This document shows, piece by piece, positions 28,619 through 50,476 of a DNA stretch of 64,000 bases. The translations under genes and the position numbers were made by a program. Within the stretch, counting starts at the first letter, position 1; the number at the start of each line of letters is the position of its first letter. The DNA is from Apostichopus japonicus (Eukaryota; Echinodermata; Holothuroidea; Aspidochirotida; Stichopodidae). The notes beneath the pieces are model-generated. The model made no database searches. It was not told the DNA's origin and worked only from the letters and a program-made list of their open reading frames with translations. The DNA lies in assembly GCF_037975245.1 (NCBI RefSeq), contig NC_092579.1, positions 8,214,001 to 8,278,000 on the forward strand. Reading direction: 5' to 3'.

Positions 28619-29925
28619 TATATATATATATATAAATATATACTCCACCTCTTCTTTTCCTCCCATCCCCCCCCCCCCTCCTCCTCTCATAATAAATAAT
28701 CCACACTACTAAAATAATACAAAGATCCTACTGCTGGCGGTTTCTATATGATGTAGTTTCTTTGAATTATTCTGTTCATATATTAGTAAAATACATGCCA
28801 GCGATATGAATATTAATAAGCAGGAATGTATACCATTTTTGTATAAAGGTAAAAGAAAAGGAAAGAAAGCGAATATTGTTCAGTACTCGTTATAGGAATG
28901 TATAATGAAAAGTTACTCGATTAAAGCCAAAATATACAATAACCGTCATCATCTACCGAGATTTTTATTTATATTCTTAAATTAATCCGTGAGTTTATTT
29001 TACATCAGATAAAATGTGCATCACTTCCACTATACTACTTGAATTTGATACTTAGTGGACCAATATCTCGATATCCCCCTCCCCCTTCCTTGAATCAAAT
29101 CTTTCGCCTGCATATTTATTAACTTAATTGAATTAAATATGAATAAACAACAATAATTGGAAGCCAAATCACAAAGCTGGATAAAAGATTATATTCGGGG
29201 ATAGCACACATGTCGGGGAAATTGATACCTCGTTATGGCTCAAGTATGCATGGTTATTGCGACTATACTATAGCTGCTTAAACATTTAACACTGTTGGAT
29301 TTTGTCTCAAATGGCAGCCGATGAAGCAAGGGGAACCCTAGCATTTACGGGCCACTATTAACACATCCAAGCAAGACAAACCAAACTTCTCTTTCTATAC
29401 CCCTGCGAATATTTATTAGTGGAGAGAGGGGCGGGTGCGAGCGGGGGAGGGGGGGGGGGGTTGGCATGCGGTGTCTTGGGGCTGAAGATCGTGTTAATCT
29501 GTCACTTTTGTGTAGCCAACTTGTCTTCTTCTTGTTGATAGCAATGAACTTTTGATAAAAATTTAAAAATGTTCCTCTGGAGTAAAACGGTATACCAGTG
29601 TGTTATAGGGTATGTTTATAGGGTATCGTAAATTTGAACCCAACCACCAGTTTAACACCTCTTGTACGATTCCATATTCGGCACTTTCTCATCCACCAAT
29701 GTCGTTATTGTTTAAATTTTGATTTAGCAGTGAAGGGTCGAAATGTATAGAGCAGTGAAAATTATCATATCCGAGATTTTGCCCAAAAGACCAAATAAGT
29801 TTATGGCATTAATAGTGCCAAAAATAAACATATTTGATTTTCTGTCTTCAGTCGAAATTGTTTTCTTGCCCCGAAAAAGACTCTTTATGTCTTGAACTCC
29901 ATTACTGTTTTAATTTACAATTGTC
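27946..29925. other. Intergenic, unit B, between convergent genes
   Basis: Counterpart of 12243-14193. It contains (TA)n at 28565-28637 and a G-run near 29442-29460. Divergence from unit A is visibly higher at 29050-29880 (several small indels) than in the flanking genes. No gene seen. Confidence 0.7.
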
Positions 29926-30129
29926 TTTATTTACATCACGTGATCAATTATGTTGAATTTCAGCTCATTTAAATTATCAATTGGAAATATTTTCAAATCT
30001 AATTACAAGGATATGGTTTAAGAGATTTAAGATATCTGTTTTAAACTGTAAATTGCTTCTTCTTTCTAAAATATTTTAAGTTAATACGTGTTTTCCTGTT
30101 TCTTCTTCTTCTTCTAAACAATGATTAAG

Positions 30130-39539
<9,410 letters not shown>

Positions 39540-39826
39540 GGTGGAAATAATATAGTTAGAATCAAACTCCAATGGAAGAGAAACGACTTTGATCGCTGAA
39601 ATTGTTCCGATGTAAAGTAACTTAACGCAGTTCTGGGATATGATTTGTGACACTCATGTGCAACTTGATCAACACTGGGAGTGCGAACTGTAGACCCGCT
39701 GGATATAGAAGCTGATCTAGCTTTGTGTTTATGGAAACCATGGTGCAAGTACATAGGTCATATGTTGTCTCGTACAGACTACAAGTTCTAAGTAGGCGGG
39801 GCTTCTTGGCTGGCCTTTAGACTTTG

Positions 39827-40044
39827 GTTGCTAAGGACGCTATTCATCGTTCTACGGTGGCCCGTTGAGTGTGTTTTGTTCTCCTTTGTATTACTTGTCC
39901 ATATAGCGTGAGTTGAATTTAAACAAGTCATTGTTATATAAATCTTTAATCCGAAGCCCTGAATACGAATGTGAAAATTACAATAAATGCGCGGGACGAG
40001 TTCGATAAAAGAAACACATGTACTAAAAGCGGTTTCTTAGCAAC
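39827..40044. promoter_or_regulatory. Two RFX X-box-like motifs upstream of tektin
   Basis: GTTGCTAAGGAC at 39827-39838 and GTTTCTTAGCAAC at 40032-40044 match the half-sites of the RFX X-box (GTNNYY, short spacer, RRNAAC), about 290 and 490 bp upstream of the tektin start codon. RFX factors control ciliary genes such as tektins. The spacers are 0 and 1 nt, against 1-3 in the best sites, so binding is uncertain. Confidence 0.4.
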
Positions 40045-42806
40045 TTGTCTTTGTTCGCGAAAGTGGATCAATAAGAGTAACTTTGTAACACTTTGTTAGC
40101 GTATCGTTTCTGAAGAATGTCTTCAAAGGGTGGTGGATTTAATATTCATGATAGGTGATGTGTTTAGAATTTGACTGGTGTTTCCTGGTGGCAGGAAGGA
40201 ACAAACTGGACACAATTCCCTGGTAATGAGGTGTAACCTGAGAGGATTAAATGGAAACTTCACACACTATATAAACTGACTGGACTGTATATAGGAACTT
40301 TAGCTTGATGTTAGAAGAGATAAATTTAATCTTAATCCCTGATAATAAGAACAGCACGCAGATTATTCGTGCTTTGAAAAGTGTTCAGGTTATCCATCAA
40401 AGAACTTCATGCAGATGGAGTTATCGGGGGTTGATGATGGAGGAAATAAGTGATGCGGGAAAGGGATGAGGAAATTTGGAACAAAAGACAAATAGAATAC
40501 GCTGATCATTAACTTATTTCATTGTTTTAATATCCATGTAGAGTCTACTAATTATGTTGATATTTATTTCAAACAATATGAACGACATCAATGAAAATGT
40601 TACAAGTATACTTCAGGCACCCCGTACATTGGTATGTGAATAACAAAGTAATCATGTAATCGAAAAATAATATATGCAATTGTTCTAATTAATAACCCAA
40701 ATTTGACCGAATTCACGCGGAAGTAAACCAAACTATAATAAAATACCAAATATATCGTTAAACTAGTTTTATGAGCAGAAGAACTATAATATGAAGAATA
40801 TTATGCATGGTTATTTGGATTTAAAATAGACGTATCTGAACATTTAATTTATTTGATATAAAATATAATTTCAAATATCATATGAGAATAATTAAAGCTG
40901 AGTTCAAGTTATCTGAATGTTCATTTAAATCGGATCGGATGTATAGACTACAAGTATCGTTATCAATGTAGTTTCCTGTATGCATGGGCGATAGAGGTGG
41001 TAGGGACGGGGAGGGGTTAAAAAAAATAACATAAAAATGCCAATTAGATTGAATTACATTTTTTCATTTTTGTAATAATGCAAAGTGAAACCTTTTGTTA
41101 TTTTTATGTGCACGCTTGATGATTAATTGAAGAAAATGTCATTAAGGACAGCCGTTTGTTCACAAACATTCAAATCATGGAATTTGGGGGACGGAATATA
41201 TAGAGTGAGTCGTTAACAACCCCCCCCCCTCCCTACACAGACACATATTTCACATACGTAATTAAAGCAATTCCGACTATTCCATTTTAACCCTATCATT
41301 AGACCACATTGTTGGAATACTCATAAATGAAAATGCCCCCTCCCCACCCATGTATGTCTTAAAATGCTGGAATATATTGCTTTGAATTTATCTGCATTAT
41401 GGATTTTATACCTTAAACCATAAAGTAAACTCAAGGGTGGGGTGGAGAGGGGTGGGAGGAGTGGGGAGGGAGGAGTGGGGAGGGATGGGGAGGGGTGGGA
41501 GGGGTGGCGATGGGTTGGGGAGTTGGGATCTCATTAGAAGAAGTTTAGATTTGAAGATGACGTAATGACCCACACGGGATATAGGACGTTTCAATTTTTA
41601 TCTGACAAGTTCTGGAGAAATATTATATTTCGAAATATCTACTTTCTTAACAAAATTTCTACTATTTCGTTATGAGTTCCTGCCTTTCCTGGAACCCTCG
41701 CAATATTTATTCTATTTCTACTTTCGATATCAATCGAAAATTGTTAAATTGTTTTATCGACCTTTTTTCCTCGAAATTTCGATTCTGTTTCAAAATCTGT
41801 TTCAAAATAGTTTCAGAATGCTTCCTCGACATTTTGACTTTTTCTTCTATAAAATGTTTAACTTTTTAATCGCTTTTCTCGAAGTTTCGACATGAACTGT
41901 CGATAGACAAAGCTGTGCTTCGCAATTTGGAGTTGATGTTTTATCTCGGAATTTCAACATTTTATCTTGAAATATCGGCCTTTATTCTGACTTTTGTATT
42001 AAATATCATGCATTTTATGAAAACAAAATTTATATATTTAAAAATACATAAAAAAGTCGACAGTTGTATATTTAATTTACCTTATTGGAGTAAAATCAAT
42101 AGTCTAGAAGAAAAACAAAGAAACGCACACATAAAATAAACACAGACAAAGAAACACATAGCTGTTTATTTAAATCATGTGTGATATGCAGTGATATGCA
42201 GTTTATCAAGGCTACGGGAAATATTATACAGTATCTTTTGACGATCATTTATTGTTTTTACTCTATTTCCAATCATAATAGATAACAACAATAAAGCAAA
42301 CATCTGCAAAGACTAATGAATTATATAACACAAACTTAACAAAAGTCAGCTGAAGTACATTTTGTATTATGTATCTGAAATGAAACCGACGAATAATAAT
42401 ACTAATTGAAACATCCTGCATCCGTCATTGTGTTTCGCTAATATAATATACAATTTGATGAAATACAGTAATGTCTTGAATGAATCAGGGAGTTACAACT
42501 CCCTGCTTAAAGGACGTGTTCAAAATGAGCACAAAAATATAAGCATTGAAGTAATACTTCCACGATATAGTTAATTTGTACACTACAAAGTGATGTACAT
42601 ATAGGTAATGATCATAGCGGGGTACCGTATACCCAAGTAGAAAATCTATGGAGTCTGGAGGTAACAGCAGAGTAAATTTTGAAGGATGCGCAGTTGGGCA
42701 GGTGAAGGGTTGCTAAGGATACGAGAAGGTGTCGAGGTGACTGAAGAATGGGGTCTTAATAACCATGTGATTTGACTACCGTGTAACACTTATACTTTTA
42801 TAGAAG
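40045..42806. other. Intergenic, AT-rich
   Basis: No gene seen. A G-rich run at 41438-41522 (GGGGTGGGAGGAG-type) and a stretch at 41620-42000 with recurrent TCGAAATTTC/TCGAAATATC motifs are the only structure. Confidence 0.6.
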
Positions 42807-43208
42807 CATAGGCGTAGGAGCTTAATTTGATTGGGGGGGGGGGGGGGGCTGTAACGACTTGCCCGAAAAATATAACCAAAATTTTTCGCGCGCTCCGCTC
42901 TCGTTCAACATGTTAACGTGCATCTCATATAGGCATTCATCGGTTATTACATCACATGCCAATAACATACAACCATTTTCCGTGTTAGTATGTTAGTACC
43001 CTTCCATATTGGTTAGAATTATTGGGGAAGTCGTTACAATAATAATGATAATAATAATGTAAATTTAACGATTGAAAACAACATTGCAAATTCTTCTTCT
43101 TTCAGTAGGTGCCCGGAAAATTCTTAGCATATTGGCCGAATTTTCACAAAACATTTGGGTGGGGGTGGGGATGCATCCCCCAGCCTCCCCCCGCCTCCTA
43201 CGCATATG
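42807..43208. mobile_element. hAT-type MITE, copy 3 (8-bp TSD)
   Basis: A 402-bp element with termini CATAGGCGTAGGAG and CTCCTACGCATATG and perfect target duplication TATAGAAG (42799-42806 and 43209-43216). The GGCGTAGGA core of the terminus is shared with copies 1 and 2, but the interior differs (GTAACGACTTGCCCG near the left end and an inverted AAGTCGTTAC further in), so it is a related subfamily. Confidence 0.9.
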
Positions 43209-43288
43209 TATAGAAGTAATACCCTCTTTAGACATATATGCGCGGAATGATACTAGGCCTATAGTGTGTATTTACCCTATACACCTAG

Positions 43289-43370
43289 CCTACACACTCA
43301 CAGGCAAGTTAAAGCAGCAAGCAATGCAGCCTATACACTCACAGGCAAGTTAAAGTAGCAAGCAATGCAA
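43289..43370. repeat. 41-bp tandem duplication
   Basis: Two adjacent 41-bp units (CCTACACACTCACAGGCAAG...) differing by three bases. They lie in a non-coding stretch. Confidence 0.85.
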
Positions 43371-45245
43371 TGTTATGTGACGCAACGAATCAAAAATATT
43401 TCACTAAAACGATGCCGAATAGAGGGAGGTCAGGAACGGGGTAAGGGTAGGTACAGTAGGTAGGTAGGGTGTGAGCATTTGTGAAATCGGGTCGGGAGGA
43501 TTTGTATGCCCTATTGTAAATAACTGATGCAGGCCTAGCTAGTAGTGATTGCAACGACTGCAGTAACTTACAATGTTTCTAAATACGTAAAAAACCTGAC
43601 AGTGAAAGAACATTTACAGGGATAGGGTGACGTAGGGTGGGATTAGATGCGCTACTCACTGTATGGTAGGTGACCGTTTGGCGGTTGTATACAAGGTTGT
43701 GCCGTTTGAAGTAAATGTGTCGCTCCTATCTCTCTGTGCTCGAAACTAACGATATCTCACGTACAGTTACTATACTGTGCTGGAATATAATGCGAAGATA
43801 TGTTTCGTGGTACTGCTATTATTACGCAATAGCGCGTATGACGTCATGCAGCGTTTCGGGCGTAAACCTTGAACAAGTTTCACTATGCGGCGCACATAAT
43901 AACTTCTGTACCCAAATATACGTAGCGCTGAGTAAGCGTGTGCTGTATTCGGCGCTAGGAATCAATTGGCACTGGAAGCCGGGTACTGTTGCTAAGTAAC
44001 CACCTTATAGTTGTACCAGCAGTGCGTGCCTGTCCCAGCGCTACTAGCCTAGTATACATAACTATCTAGAGCGTAAGACTTTGCAGAAATAGCTTGGGGT
44101 TCTATTAGCGAACGTTATTGTACGACGTGTAGACAATATACACCGGTCTGGAATTGTAAACAAAACTATATGCGTACATTATATCAGTGGAATTCTATGG
44201 CAAAGAATCCGTATAGCGCCGTAACATATCTCTATATCATGGCACGCATTAGCAGCCGACTACTTGTGCGCACGCACTGATATACATAAGATACAATGCT
44301 ATAACGTATGGCTTTAAAAACTACACTAGCATAAGACCGAGCCGCGCTCAGGCTCTCGATGCCTCCGCCACAAACAGAATATAAATAGAGGGCGGCAGGA
44401 TAGTTTTCAATTTATCAACCTTTTTCATTTTATCATCATTGGTTTGTTGGTGAGCTAAAATGTGGACGAGCCCCTCTATGTGTTTGTTCACGCACAATGG
44501 CACCCGTCTTAACTACCCATTTTGAAATTTGGAACCACCAAAGTTTGATTTCGTTTTTGGAAATTGTTTAAATAAATCAAGATGCACGCAAAGATGGTTA
44601 TAATTATCTACCGTTTTAAAATGATGTTCCCAGCCTATCGAACGTACTGCCTCGAAAGGTCATCGTATAGTAATATTTAAGTTGTGAGTTTCATAATAAG
44701 TAATAATAGGCCTTAGTCAATGTGTTGATTTTTGCCTATTCTGACACACAATAAGCACAAGTGGCTAAATTCTAGAGTGAACAGATTACATTTTCCCAGG
44801 AATCCGTTTGGTGCTGGAGTTGCTTATTACTGCAGTCTTATCAGTCTGACCAGGGAGTTGTCTGGTTTGACATAGGCCTACTCCATTGAGCGCCGATATT
44901 ACGAATCAGTGACAAAACAAAACCAGATGGTTTTCCATGATAGTAGACCGTGAGAGTTTGTCACTTAGTTGTTAAGTGTATTATAAGAATTATATATATA
45001 TTAGGAGAAAATGAGGAATTGAGTCAAGTTGACGTCAATTTCTGGCCTTGGACAGCAGCGTTAGAGAATTTTGTCCCTGAAGATTGAACGGGTTCGGACT
45101 AAGTAACCAAACCTACTGGTGTTCATCGCTAAATTGTGTCATGACACGTAATCTTAACGGTATCGTGAATAACCAAATTCCCAACTATTCTAAGAAAGCT
45201 ATAATTGTTACAAAGAGAGATATGTAACTAACGGTAGTACGTTAG
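43371..45245. other. Intergenic
   Basis: No supported gene. A TATAAATAG motif at about 44380 followed by GC-rich sequence looks promoter-like, but only a 17-codon ORF follows. GTTGCTAAGTAAC near 43988 is a good X-box match with no adjacent gene start. Confidence 0.5.
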
Positions 45246-45499
45246 CTCATTTGGTTGGCTCAGTGGTTAACGCCGGTGCCTTTCAATCATAAAGTCCCGA
45301 GTTCGAGTCACTCCAAGATTAATGTATCTCGTCCAGTTACAGAGTTGTTGACAATAATTGACAATTCATAATCATTGACGTTAAATATGAATCTAAGAGA
45401 CTGCTTTCAGTCAGCTTGCGGCTTTGATTAGCCTATGATGGCTTCTTCGCGAGTTCCTGCTTGCAGGAGGATCTAATATAGGCTACATACAAACATACA
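45246..45499 (+). mobile_element. tRNA-derived SINE, family 1, independent copy
   Basis: The same A box (GGCTCAGTGGTTAACGCC), B box (AGTTCGAGTCACTCC) and body as the copies at 10111 and 25804. It ends in an ACATACAAACATACAT tail and is flanked by an 8-bp duplication TACGTTAG (45238-45245 and 45500-45507). This retroposition is independent of the segmental duplication. Confidence 0.88.
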
Positions 45500-45528
45500 T
45501 ACGTTAGTTGCTGGAGGAAATATTTACG

Positions 45529-45671
45529 TCATTTGGTATTACGTGTATTCGAACAGGCGGGTTCGTAAAGATAGAGTACGCCCTCTAAAACTTCAAAGGT
45601 CGCCCCAGTATTCAAATCTCCCTGCATTGTTCCAGTCCGATCATCATTGTACTCTGCAAGTCCCTGGTCAA
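45529..45671 (-). CDS. Isolated candidate terminal exon, unknown protein
   Basis: On the minus strand a good acceptor (TTTGCTGCTATACCAG) opens 46 codons to a TGA: it begins VDQGLAEYNDDRTG and includes GDLNTGATFEVLEGVLYLYE. Composition and balanced codon use look protein-like, unlike surrounding sequence. I do not recognise the family and found no partner exon upstream. It may be a stranded exon of a gene, or chance. The SINE at 45246-45499 lies directly 3' of it. Confidence 0.25.
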
Positions 45672-48600
45672 CTGGTATAGCAGCAAAGAAACATAATTTA
45701 AATTCCACGAGTAATTTGTGTAAGAATATGAAATATTCTGAGAGATTTGAAGAGCAAAACCAATCATTAAACACTTGATTTGCGGACGAGTTGCCAAATT
45801 ATTTCCATGGATGGTTTGTTTTATCCAACCATAAATCAACTGTAATATTAAATTTAACCGAATGACTGAAACGAGAGACGTACACTTTTGACACACTTGA
45901 GAGGTGGGATGGTGGGGTGGGGAGTGTGTTAACATATTAAAAAAACGAACAACGCAAATCCTTCTGCAGAACCTTCCGAGATTTTATTTTACATTTAATG
46001 CAATATTTTGCAATTTTATCACCGCAGTATAGCCACATCTTTAAATGTTGCTTCTCGCGGAATTTGTTACAAAAATTTTACTTTGCCTCACAAGAGCAAT
46101 GCGTGCCCACCATGGGCTGTTGCAAACTAGAAACATATCGAAGATTCAAATGGTTAATATATTTCTACTGGCAGTAGGCCTATAAATAGGTTAATATTTT
46201 GTTACGGATAGGTTGTAAAACAAAAGGTTTAGTAATGCTATCTAATTTTTTTAGCTAACATTCTTATCGTGTGGAAGCATCTGCGAGGCTTTGCATCTTT
46301 CTATTAAGAACACAACAACAACAAACAGAAGAGACATTACTATTCAATAAATGATTACTAAAAAAGTGTTTTAACATGGCCCCATTCATCACAAGCAGCA
46401 CTATGTGCAATAAACAGACTCTTTAAGGTATGAGATATACGTTCAGTCTTCTGTGAATATCACACAGTGGCTATATAATTTGCACCATCTACGGTGTGGC
46501 AAGCGTAAATTATTTGTAATAAAACCGCTAAAACCGGTAAACCGTATATGGCAAAGTTAATAAGTGAACAAAATAAAAGAAATAACACATCGTGCGACAC
46601 TGCTTCCTCTCGGCGCCATGCGGTCTAACCCATGGATTTCACATTTTATATAATTTCAAGTTATATTATATTACTTTTTTTTGTAATAATCGGTGGTTAC
46701 GTCATACACATGTTAAAATTCCCACCACCTTATTGTTCAGGTTCTCAACGTACTCAATTTAAAACGGTTGTACTTCGGAATCCTTGAATCGTTGCTGTCA
46801 ACTGTACAAGCGTTCCATGGTAAAATATGTATACCCCACCACTTTTGCCGATCTTCAACTTTCCATATAGTTGAGTCTAAAACAAAAGGATATAATTCTG
46901 CGAACATACCTCTGTCACCACCCTCTCACTGACAGACATGTTCTGCTCATGTGACAACCAAGATTAATGATCCCACCCAAATCGTTCATCAATATGCGCT
47001 ATTCAAGTATAACTCGAAATTAATTACCTTTTAATAAAGATATTCTCAACAATGTGTCACTTACTTGATATGGTAAATACAAGATAACGCGGGAAAAATC
47101 CTTCATGGTAAACTATTTGTATAGAAATGACACAGATTTTTTTTCGCATGTAATCAATCTATAGTTAATGCTGTAGAAACCACAGCAAGAACACATGTTT
47201 TGGCAAATAGCTCACAAACCATTTGTAGCTTTTAACATTTAAAGCGGTATACTTTACATATTTCATCATATTTATTTCATTGATTATTTCTCAGACGTGT
47301 TCCGTTTCAGTTGGATGCATGGGAACTCAGCTTTCGCTCTAACCGACTGTGAAGATTTGATAATATTCCAATGAGTAACAAAGGTCATGATTATGAAGTG
47401 AGAAATGTCTAAAATTTTTAGAACACAATTCAAAGATTAATCTACATTATGTGTTATTGATCTCCAATGGTGATCTCTATATATGAGTGAAAAGCATTGT
47501 CGAAATGAGAGTATGCAGTATAGGTTTTCTTTAATTACGTAATTTTGGTTTCCGTTAACTGACATGCCTATATAGGCCCTATTGCACGAAAGCTAGAATT
47601 AGACAAGAGCTGAAGATTGTTGGTACAGGTTTATCACTTGATTTTGGGGGGAGTGCCCTGCGTGGACGATCATTAAGTTTTCTTTAAACAGTTTCATATT
47701 TCATATGTAAATGTCCATGATAGTAAATATGTGCATATTAATATTCTCTCATCTCACGCATTGAGTATATTCTTGTAACCAAAATAGTATTTTACATAAG
47801 CAAGCTTTTAATTCAAGGGCAAGGAATGGAAGGGGTTGGGCTAGGGGGGGGGGGCGATGAGGGGAATCCCCTGCTGCGGTACCGGTGTATATTTACTTTA
47901 TGAAAATGACTGTGTTTCTTTAACTACCGAAACTTGTCGCCGATCCCTGTTATAAGAGGTGTGTATACTCTTGAAGCAGGGAAATGTTTTGAAGTAGGTC
48001 GGGCGTAGCTCTTCAAGAGCTCTTTGTGTTTTATATTGTAAATAGACACGTGTGCGGGATTTACCATCCCTTCCGTGTACGTGACTTTTATCACTGATCA
48101 ATGCTGGCCTAAGTTCCACGATGTGACCAGATTTATATAGGTAATTTGGCGGAAGACGAATCTGACCATACTCTGGATGAAGGGATTGGGGTATAGGAGG
48201 GATGGGGTGGGGGGATGGGGTGGGGGGAGGAGAGGACATAAGCTGAGGCGTGGGGTTAGGGTTGGAAAGGGGTATGTTAGTCGAAAAGTAGCTTTAACTT
48301 TACAAATGACGAATGTGACAACAATCGGAGGAAAGGTGGGGGGGGGGGGGTCGCTTGAGAGACGGATGGTTAAAGTGTGTGGTGTGTGCATGAGAAAGTT
48401 TCTCCCGACTGATTTTGTTAGGGGCATGAATCTTTATGGACGGGATGTATGTTGATAAACATATTTACGTGTGGTTGTGGGTTTGTTGAATGCAGCTGCC
48501 CTGCATGGAAGAAACTCTCAAAGTGTACAACACGTCAAAATGATGTATCATGAGGCATATTGAAATTTTAAATTAGGTCTTTATAATTTGGTTTGTGCTA

Positions 48601-48970
48601 ATAAATATTTTTTACTTATAAAAACATCCCCGACTGAAATTTTTCCCGTCTGACAGTAGAGGTCCCCTCTCTTTGCACACGACACTGTTTTTGAACTTAT
48701 ATATACTTGTATACTCGTCCTCCGGGTCCTCCGGGTATACTTGGAATCTATTATAGATACAGCAAGATAAAGTAATACTCTTGTTTAGAGTCAGTCTTTT
48801 GTACAGTACTCGTTTTCGTCTAAAGATTTATAGGACGGGAATTCTCCTTGTACTCATAGGATTGTACTCGTGGTACAAGTCTGTTTGACTATATAGGAAA
48901 ATACTTCATGACATTCCACCAGAAGCATTCAACTTCATAGGTTAATTGGTGTATATATGGAGGAAGAAGT
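45672..48970. other. Intergenic
   Basis: No gene seen. G-rich runs lie at 47838-47860, 48180-48235 and 48335-48350. Apparent ORFs there are artefacts of the G/C runs. Confidence 0.55.
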
Positions 48971-48974
48971 TGAA

Positions 48975-49312
48975 GGTTTACAGTCTTGTTTGAGGCCAAG
49001 GCCCCCTCACACGACTTTACAACACACCCGCACACCAAAGTGTGCACAATTCAAAAAATCCCTCCTGGGGCATTACAGTGTACCACATCTACGTGTCCCC
49101 GGTGGGATTCCCATAGGCTGCAGCCACAAACTGGCACACGTAGCTACATTTTCAAGTTACCTCGCAAGTCCCCATTTATACACCTGGGTGAAGAGAGGCA
49201 TTGGAGATAAAGTGCCTCGTACAAGGACACAACGTAATGATCTGGCCAGGACTCGAACTCGCAAACCTTAGATCACAAGTCCACTGCCTTAACCACATGA
49301 CCACAACGAAAG
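48975..49312 (-). mobile_element. tRNA-derived SINE, family 2, with conserved core domain
   Basis: On the minus strand: A box TGGTTAAGGCAGTGG, B box GAGTTCGAGTCCTGG, then TTGTGTCCTTGTACGAGGCA and CTCTTCACCCAGGTGTATAA, a body block I recognise as recurrent in tRNA-derived SINEs of many marine animals (Deu/V-SINE-like core). GTGGCTGCAGCCTATGGGAA follows further down. The 3' limit near 48975 is approximate and no target duplication was resolved. It is unrelated to SINE family 1. Confidence 0.8.
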
Positions 49313-49684
49313 TGAAAATATATCTACAATCAGCTATATAGTAATATAGAGCCATAGCAACAGGATGTGGAGTGGATGGAGTGGGGTGGGACCGTATACC
49401 TAAACAAATATTTCTCAGAGGGTAGAGACACCCATACACACTTCCCCAGGATAAAACATTAACCAATTTTGGTCACACAACCCCCCTCCACTCCCCCCAA
49501 AAAAGGTAAATAAATATATACATAAAAAATACAGAATCCAAACTGTGGCTACGCGCCTGGATTGATAATTTGGTAACCAATCACTTTAAAGAATATTTTT
49601 GTAAACATTTCCTGCAGTTTTTTTAATTCAATATTGCTCGATCCAAGTTCACAGCGAAGAGTCACTTGCACTTTTAGTATCATC

Positions 49685-50038
49685 TTACCTCTTACCGAAG
49701 ATTTCTCTTTTTACGAGATTTATTATCAGCCATTTAGCTCTGAAGTGATTCACAAATAACCTTTTCCAACTTTTATTATTATGTTTGAATGTTTTCATCG
49801 AAAATTCGTTCACTACAATTCGTAGCAATTCGTACCAATTATCCAAAGAAAACATTGTCCCTCTAAACACCATTAAAGTATATGTTTTGCTTTTCTACAT
49901 TTTTGTTTTCTGTTTTTTCACCATAAACCTTAATCTTCTCCTCGATAGCTTCTCAAGCTTTTCTTCCGGGCTCCTGAAAGCTCTAGCACTTGATTCTGTC
50001 AAAACTTTCTCCCGTGCTGCCTTTATAAACGACGTCAT
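49685..50038 (-). CDS. Small basic ORF(s), possible gene start, unknown
   Basis: On the minus strand an ATG at 50038 opens 47 codons beginning MTSFIKAAREKVLTESSARA, strongly charged and with protein-like codon use, ending in TAG near 49895. The same frame then stays open for a further 71 codons to 49685. A CCAAT box in minus orientation (TGATTGGTCGAACG, about 50103-50116) lies some 70 bp upstream. It may be a small gene, a first exon whose donor I cannot place, or a decayed gene with one nonsense codon. No family recognised. Confidence 0.25.
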
Positions 50039-50299
50039 TTAGTGATTACTTCTTAATCTAATTAAAAGGCTAAATCTCGAAGTTCAAACAATTCGTTTCC
50101 GTTCGACCAATCAGCGTACGTCTTGTGGAGTCGTGTGGCTAACCGACTGGTATTGACGAATCGGATTAGTGGTTAGTGACAGTGATGGATTACTCAATAT
50201 AGGCATGAAAAAAATGGATGGAAAAGGTTGTTCATATTAAGTGAAAAGACAACCATTCATGAATCTTAGCGCTAATAGCCAATGAAAGCAGAGGATACG

Positions 50300-50476
50300 A
50301 GGCTCACGGAGAAGTGAACTTAGTGAGTTACCAAGGGCACTGGTATTCCGACAGTAGATTCTAGTAGACTTAGCAAAGTATTACGAGGCGTTGGCGTTTT
50401 CTTTTCTGACCATAAAGAAGATTTTGAGTAAATTCCAGCGACGGTTTTTGTTCTGCCGATGATACTGTGTTTCAAG
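50300..50476 (+). other. Candidate non-coding or leader first exon
   Basis: The stretch ends in ATG ATA CTG TGT TTC AAG|GTAAGA, with a consensus donor at 50477. It lies on the other side of the CCAAT-containing region from the minus-strand ORF at 50038, an arrangement that would fit a divergent promoter. No downstream exon was identified. Confidence 0.2.

Noticed and set aside
39540-39653. 38-residue N-terminal extension of tektin from an upstream ATG
   Set aside because: The extension has no tektin character; tektin-3 proteins start close to the MQDYYGQTM position used here.
48177-48455. ORFs of about 100 codons on both strands around 48.2 kb
   Set aside because: They are driven by G-rich and C-rich runs that suppress stops; composition is low-complexity.
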